64,000 bases of DNA from Zymobacter palmae (lineage in GTDB: Bacteria > Pseudomonadota > Gammaproteobacteria > Pseudomonadales > Halomonadaceae): assembly GCF_003610015.1 (NCBI RefSeq), contig NZ_AP018933.1:1860001-1924000 (forward strand), given 5' to 3'. The position numbers were made by a program, and so were the translations under genes. How positions within the stretch are numbered: position 1 is the stretch's first letter; every line of letters begins with the position of its first letter. Positions 49,338 through 58,507 of the stretch are shown piece by piece. Under the pieces are notes generated by a model, which saw only the letters and a program-made list of their open reading frames with translations, was not told where the DNA came from and made no database searches.

Positions 49338-50045
49338 TCAATGCAGCAGGCCCAAGAATACCGCGCGCACAACAGCCGCCGTCTTATTCGGCGCATCCAG
49401 CTTCATCATGGCATTGCGCAGGTGGAAATTGACCGTGCTGACGCTGATGTTCAGTATCTGAGAGGTCTGATCCGATGTTTTGCCATCGCCTGCCCAGCGC
49501 AGCACTTCCTTCTCACGAATGGAGAGGCTGACAGGACTGTGCTGACGCATTCGTGACATAGCACTATGAACAGCCGTGGTGATCCACTCAAGGTGAAAGT
49601 TCACTTCATTTTCAAGATAAGACTGCGAAATGACCTGGTCGCTGTCCACATAGAACATGCTGAACTGACCGCCCCCTTCCATGACCGACTGCGCCCAACC
49701 TCCGCGGTGTCCCCAGCCAAAGAATTCTTCGAACAGCTCGGGGTCCTGATCGAACAACCCACCTTCATGCTGACCAGTCCAGATAGCAGGTGCAGTCGTT
49801 CGTGAACAGTGACGAGGAATTGGCGCATCATCATAGCCACCGGAGGCGTTCTTTTGATGCACCGCATCCTCAGATGAACCCAGTATACAGGCCTTCCTAT
49901 TGGCTAACGGAAGCGCGAGCTGTGTCCGCCATGTGCAGAAATTAAATCCCAAAGGCTTGACCGCTTCCAAGCTCACATCAACGATGTCCTGCATGTTCGT
50001 TTTTTCATGAAGCGACGTAAACAAGTCTATCTGCCAATTATTCAT
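49338..50045 (-). CDS. LuxR-family regulator (orphan), copy A
   Basis: The 235-residue protein has an N-terminal autoinducer-binding-like domain (MNNWQIDLFTSLHEKTNMQD, FNFCTWRTQL, GGYDDAPIPRHC, AIWTG, GGWAQSVMEGGGQFSMF) and a C-terminal GerE-type helix-turn-helix (LSIREKEVLRWAGDGKTSDQ, TVNFHLRNAMMKLDAPNKTA). The start follows AAGGAG by six bases; it begins 11 bases after the upstream luxR stop, so the two share a transcript. No luxI homologue is in the window, so it is a LuxR solo. Ligand is unknown. Confidence 0.85.
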   Translation of the reverse strand: MNNWQIDLFTSLHEKTNMQDIVDVSLEAVKPLGFNFCTWRTQLALPLANRKACILGSSEDAVHQKNASGGYDDAPIPRHCSRTTAPAIWTGQHEGGLFDQDPELFEEFFGWGHRGGWAQSVMEGGGQFSMFYVDSDQVISQSYLENEVNFHLEWITTAVHSAMSRMRQHSPVSLSIREKEVLRWAGDGKTSDQTSQILNISVSTVNFHLRNAMMKLDAPNKTAAVVRAVFLGLLH

Positions 50046-50056
50046 GGCCAACTCCT

Positions 50057-50779
50057 TCAATCAATCAGTCCAAGAAAAAGGGCATGAACAACTAATGCGT
50101 GCACGCTGTCGCAGCCAAATTTCTTACGCAAATCATCTAGCATCGAAAAAAGCTTTATTGCATTAATACTGCTATCTGCCATCACGTTCTTTATAGACGC
50201 ATTATGCCAATACAGCTTTCTTAGAAGCGCAATCTCATCAGGAGAAATATAGTGATCCAATGAAGACTTCTTTAGTTCATCCATGCGGATATAGGCTGCC
50301 GCACTCACCCATTGCATGTGCTGTTCGGCATGCCACATTTCATCTGGAGAAAGAATGCTTCGGCTTTCCACAAAGAATATGCCTTTCTGACCATCATGGG
50401 CCGAGGTAGAAATGGCCCAACCGCTGTGATGGCCTGTGCCGTAATACTCTTCCAGTACCTCTGGAGCCTGAAAGAATAGGTCTTCGTCCGTTGTTCCCCG
50501 CCATGAAATGGGGGCTTGAGAAATCGCGCAGTGCCGAGGCACAGGAGCGTAGTCACAATCGCCATTAGCGATCTTTTCCAATGCCTTATCTTCGATAGCA
50601 TTGAACGCCACAACACCATTGCTGTTGTTGTTTTTTGCGGGCTGCGTGTTAGTACGCCATCCGCAGAAATCGAACCCAAAAGGCCGGACAGCATCCAGAG
50701 AAACATCCATAACCGTTTTTACGGAATGAGCTGAATCCAGCGCTGAAAATAGATCCAGTTTCCAGTTATTGGTGTTCAT
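50057..50779 (-). CDS. LuxR-like protein with diverged DNA-binding domain
   Basis: The 240-residue protein keeps the ligand-domain pattern (WKLDLFSALDSAHSVKTVMD, FDFCGWRTNTQ, CDYAPVPRHC, ISWRGTTDE, HSGWAISTS). Its C-terminus departs from GerE: the LREKEVLRW stretch reads SPDEIALLRKLYWHNASIKN and the recognition helix is replaced by SINAIKLFSMLDDLRKKFG. Only the end (ALVVHALFLGLID) again resembles the relatives. It may not bind DNA the usual way and could act by pairing with the other copies. First gene of a two-gene operon with copy A. AT-richer than the others. Confidence 0.75.
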   Translation of the reverse strand: MNTNNWKLDLFSALDSAHSVKTVMDVSLDAVRPFGFDFCGWRTNTQPAKNNNSNGVVAFNAIEDKALEKIANGDCDYAPVPRHCAISQAPISWRGTTDEDLFFQAPEVLEEYYGTGHHSGWAISTSAHDGQKGIFFVESRSILSPDEMWHAEQHMQWVSAAAYIRMDELKKSSLDHYISPDEIALLRKLYWHNASIKNVMADSSINAIKLFSMLDDLRKKFGCDSVHALVVHALFLGLID

Positions 50780-51137
50780 TTCTTTAGGATATCCTCTTGA
50801 TTAACGCCCACTCTAAAAAACTGCCGAAACCATAACTACTGTCCTTTATGACAGGTATATATAAAACAAACGGTATACAAGCATTATCGTACTATGCATC
50901 TTCCATTTAGAGCACGCCTCATCCCCCCAATACCTATGTCATTGAGGAGCCTTAACATCATAAAATTGCAATAGAAACCGTCTATTTTAGAAAGGGGAAA
51001 AGCAATCATTCAAGTTATGAAACAACTAGTTAAGATGCCATTCGAATAATATCATTACATAAAAAATAATGGTTATTCATCGAAGCCCGGTGCACAAAGT
51101 GTGCGCACCGGGCTTATTCCACAGCATTCATGCCTTA
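50780..51137. other. AT-rich control region between LuxR genes
   Basis: No gene. It should hold the promoter of the two-gene luxR operon and includes the terminator of the next luxR (51083-51115). Confidence 0.5.
51083..51115 (-). terminator. Terminator of the third luxR gene
   Basis: AAGCCCGGTGC and GCACCGGGCTT arms enclose an 11-base loop, 22 bases after the stop of the gene at 51138. Confidence 0.8.
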
Positions 51138-51845
51138 TTAATGCAATAACCCCAGAAATATAGCACGCACTACTGCTGCCGTTTTATTAGGTGCATCAAG
51201 CTTTAGCATCGCATTGCGGATGTGAAAGTTGACTGTACTAGCACTGATATTCAGTATCTGGGCAATCTGATCAGATGTCTTTCCGTCCCCTGACCAACGC
51301 AGGATTTCCTTTTCGCGTAAGGACAGCTGAACATCATGCTGCCGCCGCAGTTGAGACATGGCGCTGTGCACAGCGGTCGTGATCCACTCAAGGTGAAAGC
51401 CCACCTCACGCTCAAGATAGGACTGCGGCATTATTTCGGCGCTATCAACTAAGAACATACTGAACTGCCCCGCGCCTTCCATCACCGATTGCGCCCAACC
51501 ACCTTTATGACCCCAGCCAAAGAACTCTTCCAGTAGCGCAGGATCCTTTTCGAAAATCGCCCCCTCATGCCGCCCGGTCCAGATCGCAGGCACGGTCGTC
51601 TTGGAACAGTGAGTCGTGATGGGGGCTTCGTCATAGCCACCCGCCGCATTTTTCTGATGCACCTTATCCTCGGAGCTGCCTAGGACACACGACCGTCTGT
51701 GCGCAAGTGGAAAGGCCAACCTTGTCTTCCACGTACAGAAAGTAAAACCCAACGGCTGCACGGCCTTCAGCGCAACATCGACCACATCCTGCATACTGTT
51801 CTTTTCATGCAGTGCCGAAAAAAGGTCTATCTGCCAGTTATTCAT
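51138..51845 (-). CDS. LuxR-family regulator (orphan), copy B
   Basis: The 235-residue protein is very like copy A along its whole length (MNNWQIDLFSALHEKNSMQD, FTFCTWKTRL, GGYDEAPITTHC, FFGWGHKGGWAQSVMEG) with a complete helix-turn-helix (LSLREKEILRWSGDGKTSDQ, TVNFHIRNAMLKLDAPNKTA). A GAGAGG site precedes the ATG. Its own terminator and promoter region make it a separate unit from the pair downstream. A broken relative lies at 12363. Confidence 0.87.
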   Translation of the reverse strand: MNNWQIDLFSALHEKNSMQDVVDVALKAVQPLGFTFCTWKTRLAFPLAHRRSCVLGSSEDKVHQKNAAGGYDEAPITTHCSKTTVPAIWTGRHEGAIFEKDPALLEEFFGWGHKGGWAQSVMEGAGQFSMFLVDSAEIMPQSYLEREVGFHLEWITTAVHSAMSQLRRQHDVQLSLREKEILRWSGDGKTSDQIAQILNISASTVNFHIRNAMLKLDAPNKTAAVVRAIFLGLLH

Positions 51846-52247
51846 TGCATCCTCTCTACTTTATTCATTTTTATAGGAATGAAGAGCCAATGCACCACCA
51901 TGCCATCCCGACCAACAAGGATTAATTGATATTCAGCTTATCTCATCCATATTCAATAGCCGGTGGTCCACTTAGCGCATTCATACTCATCTGGAGCAAT
52001 GATACCCATCTTTGTTATATATTCATGCCTCTATTCCGCAATAACATTCAGGCTATTCACCCCAATATTCAGCAAGACTAAAATAGAATAACCAAAGGTT
52101 AATTACTTATTAACACATAAATTCGTTCAACAAATAGAAAATGATGTTATCCATAAAAAAGAAGGCCCCTTTCTTTATGAGAGGAGCCTTCTTATTGAAG
52201 AGCAGCGACTATCGCGTCATTTTGACGCTCACACTGCTGTCAGCCAC
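51846..52247. other. AT-rich intergenic stretch
   Basis: No gene. It carries the terminator of the DUF4432 gene and probably the promoter of LuxR copy B. Confidence 0.5.
52154..52193 (-). terminator. Terminator of the DUF4432 gene
   Basis: GAAGGC..CCT and AGGAGCCTTC arms with small mismatches, flanked by an A-run that gives U-run on the minus strand. Confidence 0.65.
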
Positions 52248-53417
52248 TTATTCGTACGCAATCGGCTGATCGCTGACCGTCGTTTCGCGTCCGGCCTGAA
52301 TCTCTTCGACCTCACGTTCAACCTGAGCGATATCATCAGCACCGTGCAGCAGCGTGTAGATCACGTTGAAATCAACGGATTCGCCTGCTGCCAGGGATTT
52401 GACACGGCCTTGCTCACGCTCAACCGTAACGGGGTAGCAAAAACCAGTACCCGGTTCGATACCGGTAACGTAACCGTGCTTGAGGGTATCGGTGTTCTTC
52501 CACAGCGACAGTACCGGCAGCGTACGGGTGTCGAAGGCGATAGCAACGCCGCGTTCACCCGCTTTGTCGATCAGCGCCACTTTGGTATTGCCCGCTTTGT
52601 TCGCATACGGACGAATATTAAACATCATTTCATCGAAGTTCGCCGTCGGACCAACGAACGTCTGCCAGTCGGACAGACCCGGTTTGGCGTAGTCGTTGAA
52701 CGGAGAGATGTGCTCAACCGGCGCAACGAAGCGAGCGCCTTCTTCCAGCAGCGGCGCACCGAAGTTGCTGTGGTAAACCAGCTGGTAGTCGTGCGGGTAT
52801 TCGCCGACGTTGGTCAGGTGATCGTGGATGGCAAAGGACTGGCTGCCCAGTTCATAGGACAGTTCCGTCCAGCATTCGAAGTAGACACCTTTGAACACTT
52901 TTTCTTTGACCAAGCCACGAATGCGAACGGTCGGGCGATCTTCATCGCTGATTTCGACTTCTACGCGTGATGCCGGCAAGTTGCCTGCACGGCCGTGCAG
53001 CGTATAGAACATGTTGCCTTCACGAACGGGGTGGCCCGCCCATGCATAGCCGCAGCGCACCATCATTTCATTGAAGGATTCCGCCCAACCACAACCACCG
53101 TTTGCCTCAAGGTTGATGGTTTTCGGGTGAGCGATTTCGTCTACCGGGGAATCCCAGCCAAGGCGTGTGCCGTCGTGGCTGAAGACTTCCAGAATATCCA
53201 TGCCGCGTGTCGGGCACAGGCTGATGGTCAGGCCGTTTTCGCAGGTCAGCGTGATGACACGCACGCCATCCTGACGACCGCCTTCCAGTACTTCTTGAGT
53301 CAGCGTGAACGGGGTATCGCTGATGCGATCGCTATCGAAGCTATCGCTATCAAAGAACCAGTCACCTTCATCGTAGCCCATTGCTGTGTCGGACAGGGTA
53401 AACAGCAGCTTTGCCAT
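52248..53417 (-). CDS. DUF4432 aldose-1-epimerase-like protein
   Basis: The 389-residue protein has the galactose-mutarotase-like beta-sandwich of the DUF4432 family. Recognisable pieces are LCPTRGMDILEVFSHDG, LHGRAGNLPASRVEV, YHSNFGAPLLEEG and the GIEPGTGFCYP segment. Members are thought to epimerise or isomerise sugars in catabolic clusters. Here there is no sugar operon nearby. The gene composition is GC-rich like core genes, between the luxR cluster and effector pair 2. Substrate is unknown. Confidence 0.8.
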   Translation of the reverse strand: MAKLLFTLSDTAMGYDEGDWFFDSDSFDSDRISDTPFTLTQEVLEGGRQDGVRVITLTCENGLTISLCPTRGMDILEVFSHDGTRLGWDSPVDEIAHPKTINLEANGGCGWAESFNEMMVRCGYAWAGHPVREGNMFYTLHGRAGNLPASRVEVEISDEDRPTVRIRGLVKEKVFKGVYFECWTELSYELGSQSFAIHDHLTNVGEYPHDYQLVYHSNFGAPLLEEGARFVAPVEHISPFNDYAKPGLSDWQTFVGPTANFDEMMFNIRPYANKAGNTKVALIDKAGERGVAIAFDTRTLPVLSLWKNTDTLKHGYVTGIEPGTGFCYPVTVEREQGRVKSLAAGESVDFNVIYTLLHGADDIAQVEREVEEIQAGRETTVSDQPIAYE

Positions 53418-54220
53418 GAAACGCTCCTTGCATACATCAAGGGATGTTCTTCAGTCGAGGGACTCCGCAGGACAGTGCTTCCACTGCCAGAGAGATTGCG
53501 GAGCAGTCAACTACTCAAATACTGTGATCATGAATAAGCGCTTATGAAACAAATTACAATCCGACCAAAGTGGAGAAGTTACTTTTTTGCAAGAAAAATG
53601 AGGATTTCATCTTTTTATTCTAAAAATCAAGCACTAAAAAAACAGCTAATTCTTCTAAAAAAAGCTCCCGTTATAACTAACAATGACTTTAATTCACGGC
53701 AATCGGTAAAGTGTAGCGACTTCATTCTGATCACTCATGTGCTCAAGATGCCTTGTCTCCCGAGCAACCCGCATGCCCGAATATCTCCTCGTTGCGTGAT
53801 CACCCATAGTGCAAGAAAGCTCTCTACAACGCCATCTGTGCATTGCCTGAGCAGCTACACCATGAATTTTCACTCACTGCATCGCTACAGACGCAGCTAG
53901 CGTAAGGCTCGGACAGAAGGCGTTAATCGCAAGGCCAACCCTGATGGTTCAAAACCCATCTGCTCGAGGTCTATAACGCCATTATTCTTAGTCATTGGGA
54001 AAGCGATCTTATTAAAGTTAAAGGCATATAGAGGGTGCACTCAGAGCTAGCAACCGCCCTATTTTCACCTCCTACACCCACTCCTGACCTTAACTATTTT
54101 TCTTTTAGCCTGAATTGGAATTGATTCGAGTCTTTATCTGGTGACAACGAAGCAATTATGTAACAGAATTAAGCTGTTAGCTTCTGCACATAACTTGAGT
54201 AAAAAGAAAGGGGGAACAGG
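53418..54220. other. Long non-coding stretch before effector pair 2
   Basis: About 800 bases with no convincing gene; open frames present have neither ribosome sites nor recognisable composition. The first 250 bases are AT-rich. It likely holds promoters for the DUF4432 gene and effector pair 2, and perhaps decayed sequence. Confidence 0.5.
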
Positions 54221-54667
54221 ATGTCACGTTTAGAATTTGATGGCATGCAACACACTATTACACTATACAATGCGAAAGAAGAAAATGTTGGGAGCTGGGA
54301 AGCATACAATCACATTGATTCACGAATGAAGATGCGACATATTCCTGATCGAACATACATTATGCAAGATAAATCCTCTACGCATATGCATCCGAATCAC
54401 CCTGATTGGGACACTTCTGATGGCAAGTTTGGCCCATACGGTATCGTTAGATTCTATGTGCCAGGGCATGACGGTGTTGGTGTGCATTCAGGGCGAAAAC
54501 ATGCTCCATATCAACCTGGGGCTATCCATGCGACAGAAGGATGTATCAGAACAATAGATGAAGCGATGCAAACTATTCATGATTTAATACAACAGGATGA
54601 ACTAACAACAATAACCATCCTTAATAACTTGCCAAAAAATATTCATTCAAATAAAGGTGCAAAATGA
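54221..54667 (+). CDS. L,D-transpeptidase-like (Tlde1/YkuD-type) antibacterial effector, copy 2
   Basis: The 148-residue protein is a paralogue of the one at 9918. The first 22 residues are nearly identical (MSRLEFDGMQ, ITLYNAKEE); the rest diverges but keeps RHIPDRTYIMQD, YGIVRFYV, VHSG with His89 and TEGCIRT with Cys108 and Arg110, the same His-x18-Cys spacing. No signal peptide is present. A strong GGGGGA site precedes the ATG. It overlaps the exported partner gene by 4 bases. Peptidoglycan-peptide attack in rival cells is inferred from the fold and pairing. Confidence 0.75.
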   Translation: MSRLEFDGMQHTITLYNAKEENVGSWEAYNHIDSRMKMRHIPDRTYIMQDKSSTHMHPNHPDWDTSDGKFGPYGIVRFYVPGHDGVGVHSGRKHAPYQPGAIHATEGCIRTIDEAMQTIHDLIQQDELTTITILNNLPKNIHSNKGAK

Positions 54668-55122
54668 AAAGTATATTCAAAGCAAGTGCAATAATTCTGC
54701 TGTCAATAATATCAGTTGACGCCACCTCAAAAATTCCGTGTAATAATGTCACTGAAAGTGAATATGCTGACAAAATGTTAGATGAATTAAATGGCTGGAA
54801 TAGTATTTACAATTATTATTACAAATACAGCAAATATGGCTGCTATTCAACAGGTTATTTTGGAGAAAGTATAGCTGATTCTATTGCAAAAATATTAGCA
54901 AACAAATGGGATACATTGGATGAATTAGCCTTAAAATCTAACAACAATAAAAAATTTGAAAAATTTGTTTTAAGCAAAATAGATTCCACCGTTGACGGAA
55001 ATGATCTGATTAAAATACATGAACTAGCAAATAAAAATTGCCCAAAGGGCTTGTCAAAAACTTGTAGAAACATTGATAAAGAAGTAACAAGATCATTCAA
55101 AGAAATGGGTGGGAAATTCTAG
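54664..55122 (+). CDS. Periplasmic immunity protein for effector copy 2
   Basis: The 152-residue protein has a Sec signal (residues about 1-22) and a mature part with the same skeleton as the protein at 10370: GWNSIYNYYYKYSKYGCY, ANKWDTLDELALKS, NKKFEKFVLSKIDST, and Cys pairs in NCPKG and TCRNI. Overall similarity between the two is much lower than between their effectors' N-termini, as expected if immunity follows toxin specificity. Coupled by ATGA overlap. Confidence 0.7.
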   Translation: MKSIFKASAIILLSIISVDATSKIPCNNVTESEYADKMLDELNGWNSIYNYYYKYSKYGCYSTGYFGESIADSIAKILANKWDTLDELALKSNNNKKFEKFVLSKIDSTVDGNDLIKIHELANKNCPKGLSKTCRNIDKEVTRSFKEMGGKF

Positions 55123-56023
55123 CATTATATTAAGTTCGTCTTCTAAACTGCGCCCCGAAAATTGGACAGAGCGAGTCCGATTTTCGGGGTGTTTTTATGA
55201 TGGCCGAGGACGTTGGCTACGCATCATGGATGCGACACCGCTGGGTAGGGTGGTATCACCGGCATGGAGGAAACAAAGCTTGCCAGAAAACCAGTTTCAA
55301 ACTGCCCGTACCGCGGCTAATGCGCGGGAAGGGATTGTCTAGCGGCTATGTGCCAGCCTTAACTGATTTTCGAGGAGGTCCGCGCACCTAAGCCCTAAGC
55401 CCTAAGCCATCTCAATTGTTATCCCTTCCAACTGAAGGGACTATCACTACTTCATCAAGGCTAAGTTAAAAAGCCTGAGCCCGATACTGCGTCGGACTCA
55501 GGCCCTATCAACCCAGTCTACTTTTAACTGCCCTCCTTTGTAGGGCTAGTTAATTACGCGGACCTAGATGCAATTATTACTAAATAATATTTAGCAGGAA
55601 ATCATTCCCCTACTAATGATAAACAAACAGAAATAATTATTATAAGACAACGGGTTACAAAAAATCCACGATCAAATACCATTAAAATACTATACAGAGA
55701 AAAAGCACATCAGAGCATAAGCAGCATCGTAGCGGACCGTCAACCGCCTTATGGAACCCCGTCTCGCAATTTGAACAACAACGAAAATTTGCATCAATGC
55801 CCGAATTTCCGAGCCAAGCAGCGGGTGTATAAAAGCCTAACGTCTTCCGTAGCCTCTGGCTCAATTGCCAAGCAATAGCATTAAGTTGACTCTGCGATAG
55901 CCCAGAGATCTATGCCTTGGATAAGTAAGTTCGACCTGATGTCAGGTCTTTTTTATGGAAAGAAACCTCGCTTTGATAGCAGCAGTCTCACTTTTGCGAC
56001 CACCAAAGTAACTCTTCACACAG
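55123..56023. other. Decayed, largely non-coding stretch
   Basis: About 900 bases without a credible gene. It begins with the pair-2 terminator; the rest may be remnants of mobile elements, but no family could be assigned with confidence. Confidence 0.5.
55152..55196 (+). terminator. Terminator of effector/immunity operon 2
   Basis: CCCCGAAAATTGGAC and GTCCGATTTTCGGGG pair around AGAGCGA, with a run of T five bases on. One mismatch is present in the stem. Confidence 0.7.
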
Positions 56024-56659
56024 CGCTGTTAGATAAATCCAGCTTGAGGCGAGTTACCCCAAACCTTGGCCGTGGCTATGCCACGGCTACCGTCTGAGGA
56101 CTGCCTAACTCAGTAAATCGATTCAATATGGCTCCTCTGATTTGCAGCTCGTTGGCTTGGCGCTCAAAGGCGCGAGACATCACACAAGTCCGGCATCACT
56201 ACTGCATCACTAACGTTGTTGAACGTCACACAGATAGCCCTAATCTGCAGTGTCTTAATCAATGCCAATGTGCAGCTTGCGCCATTGCCGACGACGCTCA
56301 GACCTATGCTTTTTGCATTTCCACTCGCTTTCACTCAGGAACTTATTCCCGTTGAATCAACCAACAAATGCAGCGCTGACTCAACAAAAACCGTGGTCTG
56401 CCGCAGTGCTAGGCCAAACAAATTCTTGAGTGTCAAATAAAATTGGATAGCCGCATCAGAGAACTTCGGACTGCGTCCGCGTTTGCCGCTTGCCGCGGTA
56501 AACCAGTACACGCGCTTGTCTAGCCAGACCGTCAAAGAATCCCGAGCTTTAAGGGCTGCGTTGTACTGTTTCCAGTTGGTAGCTGGATAACAGGGCTTGT
56601 GGGGCTGACTCATGCAGCAAGCTTACCGATTGAAGGGCAACGATCTATACAACAACACC
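56024..56659. mobile_element. Internally deleted IS5-family insertion sequence remnant
   Basis: Ends are approximate. The left end (GCTGTTAGATAAATCC) and the right end read inwards (GGTGTTGTTGTATAGATC) resemble each other, as IS5-type terminal repeats would. The transposase inside is broken. It ends about 75 bases before the HNH/membrane gene. Confidence 0.55.
56076..56613 (-). pseudogene. IS5-family transposase remnant
   Basis: The N-terminal 92 residues (CYPATNWKQYNAALKARDSL, FSDAAIQFYLTLKNLFGLAL, LLVDSTGISS) are IS5-like up to the first catalytic Asp region. After a stop the next fragments appear in other frames: ESEWKCKKHRSERRRQWRKL, then LQIRAICVTFNNVSDAVVMP, then the C-terminal SRAFERQANELQIRGA with ILNRFTELGSPQ. 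The central part with the second Asp and the Glu is deleted. Not functional. Confidence 0.75.
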
Positions 56660-56735
56660 TTTTTAATAAGGATCTAATTGCCAGCGTCCTATGCTACATT
56701 TGATTCAAATTGTAAAATAATGGAATAGGTGCAGC

Positions 56736-58448
56736 ATGCGTTTCTTCGATAAATTCAGCGCAGACAAGTTAAAAGATGCAGCTTCAGCTGCCAAAAAGAA
56801 GCTTGATGACGCAGCAAGCGAAATTGCAGCCAAAGGCGCAGAGGCGGCAACCGCCGCGTCACAAATGGTCAAAGACTTCGATTATCAAGAAGCGCAAGCA
56901 ACTGCTAAGCGGACTGCATCAAACATTGCGTACCAAGCGGGTAATGCTACAACGAAGGCTATCGATGCAGTCATGGAACATGACTATGCGGGCACCCGTG
57001 ACTATCTTGCAAGTCAAGCCGTCAAGGCGAGCGATGGCGTTGTGAACATGAAAGACAGCGCGGTCGATGCCATACAGAATTTCGACCTGAACGAAACGAC
57101 AGAAGCCGCTATAAAATTTTCTAAACAATCAGCAAGCAAGCTCAACCGCATGTTTCGCGATACCCTAGAACTGGATAAGACCACGTTCGATATGGTCAAC
57201 GAAGTTAAAAAGCGTCTACCTACCCCAGCGAGCTCAGTGGACGACATCTACGAGCAATGCCGCAAAGAATCAATTCGACGAGCGATCACTGCTTTTATGC
57301 TAGGAGGCATCCTAGATGAAAAAAGTGCGGCTAAATATGACAAGCTGACTGACGACTACGATACCTATCGACACGAAAAACAGCGCACGTTTGGTGACTA
57401 CTCCCATGCAAAGCCCTCTGATAAAACGCCGAACGGCACGGTTTTCCGGAATGACTACAACCCGGATGAACCTTTGGTCTATGAACGAGATAAGGCTACT
57501 ATTGTCTCGGTCGATCACATCACCTCAAGAAAAGAAGTTTTCTCTTCTCTGCTATTGAAAATAGGCCTGACCGATGAACAGTTGGGTAAGGTCGTGAACG
57601 ACCCCAGTAATCTGAAGTACATGCACCGAAGCATCAACAGCCAAAAGGGTGAGGCTGACCTGTATGACTGGCTGTCCGCGAATTCCAAGCCACATCCTAC
57701 CGATGACGGTAAGTTGATCGTGACAATCAAGGGATCAGGTAAAGAGCATGTCATCGACAAAAAGGCGGTCGATGAAATTTATGCAGATAGCAAGCAGTTT
57801 ATCCGCTCTGCAAAAATCCAAGCCGTTAAAGAAATCGGTACTACTGTTGCCCTCACTGGTGCGACCATGGCCGCACAACAAGTCGTAGGCCTGATTGTGG
57901 TGGAGACCATTGACGTGTTCATGAATGAACTGAAACGCATGAAGTTTGTCTCCGAAGAAGGAATTGTTGAGGAGATGAAGCTCAGCAAGAATCGCCTGAG
58001 CGCTGAACTCACCAAGCGTTTTGAAGAACGTCAAATTTGGTCGCGTGCGAAATCGCTGGGCATTGAGGCTGGCGTAGCAGGCGCCTTGAGCGTGATACCT
58101 CAGATTCTCATTTCTTTGGTATTGAAGATGCCTTCATTTGTCTTTGCGCTGATTCGTGAGAGTACCCTAAGTATTGTGCGTGCAATCCGTATCGTTGCCA
58201 GCAACGAGCCAGATAAGTTGGCGGCCTTGCAAGTCGTGATTATGGGCGCGGCATCGGCTGTTGCCGGCATTTACGCTCAACGGGTTATTAGCCAAGGCAT
58301 TGCCGCAGTGCCATTACTGAATAAATTTAACTCGCCAGTCTCCTCAGTCCTGTCAGGGGTGATTGTCACCGCTGTCCCTTTGGCCGCGATTTACACGTTC
58401 GAGCAAAACAAAGCAAAGTTGGTGCTAAAGCTGGTCGGCCCCAAGTAG
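56736..58448 (+). CDS. Large HNH-like protein with C-terminal membrane region
   Basis: No named family was assigned to this 570-residue protein. Residues 1-140 are an Ala/Lys-rich amphipathic helix region. Around 258-310 an HNH-like block appears: VSVDHITSRKEVF (Asp260-His261), NDPSNL (Asn292) and YMHRSINSQKG (His297, Asn301), followed by ADLYDWL. From about 368 to 560 it has several hydrophobic segments (VALTGATMAAQQVVGLIVV, AGVAGALSVIPQILISLVL, two near 498-515 and 535-555). This suggests a membrane-tethered nuclease-like protein. It is flanked by an IS remnant and followed by its own terminator. A defence or toxin role is inference. Confidence 0.6.
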   Translation: MRFFDKFSADKLKDAASAAKKKLDDAASEIAAKGAEAATAASQMVKDFDYQEAQATAKRTASNIAYQAGNATTKAIDAVMEHDYAGTRDYLASQAVKASDGVVNMKDSAVDAIQNFDLNETTEAAIKFSKQSASKLNRMFRDTLELDKTTFDMVNEVKKRLPTPASSVDDIYEQCRKESIRRAITAFMLGGILDEKSAAKYDKLTDDYDTYRHEKQRTFGDYSHAKPSDKTPNGTVFRNDYNPDEPLVYERDKATIVSVDHITSRKEVFSSLLLKIGLTDEQLGKVVNDPSNLKYMHRSINSQKGEADLYDWLSANSKPHPTDDGKLIVTIKGSGKEHVIDKKAVDEIYADSKQFIRSAKIQAVKEIGTTVALTGATMAAQQVVGLIVVETIDVFMNELKRMKFVSEEGIVEEMKLSKNRLSAELTKRFEERQIWSRAKSLGIEAGVAGALSVIPQILISLVLKMPSFVFALIRESTLSIVRAIRIVASNEPDKLAALQVVIMGAASAVAGIYAQRVISQGIAAVPLLNKFNSPVSSVLSGVIVTAVPLAAIYTFEQNKAKLVLKLVGPK

Positions 58449-58468
58449 CAGAAGGCCACTATGCAAAA

Positions 58469-58507
58469 CAAAAAGGCCCACCAAAACAACTGGCGGACCT
58501 TTTTGTA
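58469..58507 (+). terminator. Terminator of the HNH/membrane gene
   Basis: AAAAAGGCCCACCA pairs imperfectly with TGGCGGACCTTTTT around an AACAAC-type loop. Confidence 0.6.

Noticed and set aside
53544-53900. 118-residue plus-strand open frame before effector pair 2
   Set aside because: No ribosome site, low-complexity start and no family pattern; probably chance in an AT-rich region.
53911-53990. tRNA-like stretch with GGTTCAAAACCC
   Set aside because: It does not form a proper acceptor stem or D-arm.
55682-55864. 60-residue minus-strand frame with several Cys, possible zinc finger
   Set aside because: Cys spacing fits no zinc-finger class, no ribosome site is present, and the region looks decayed.
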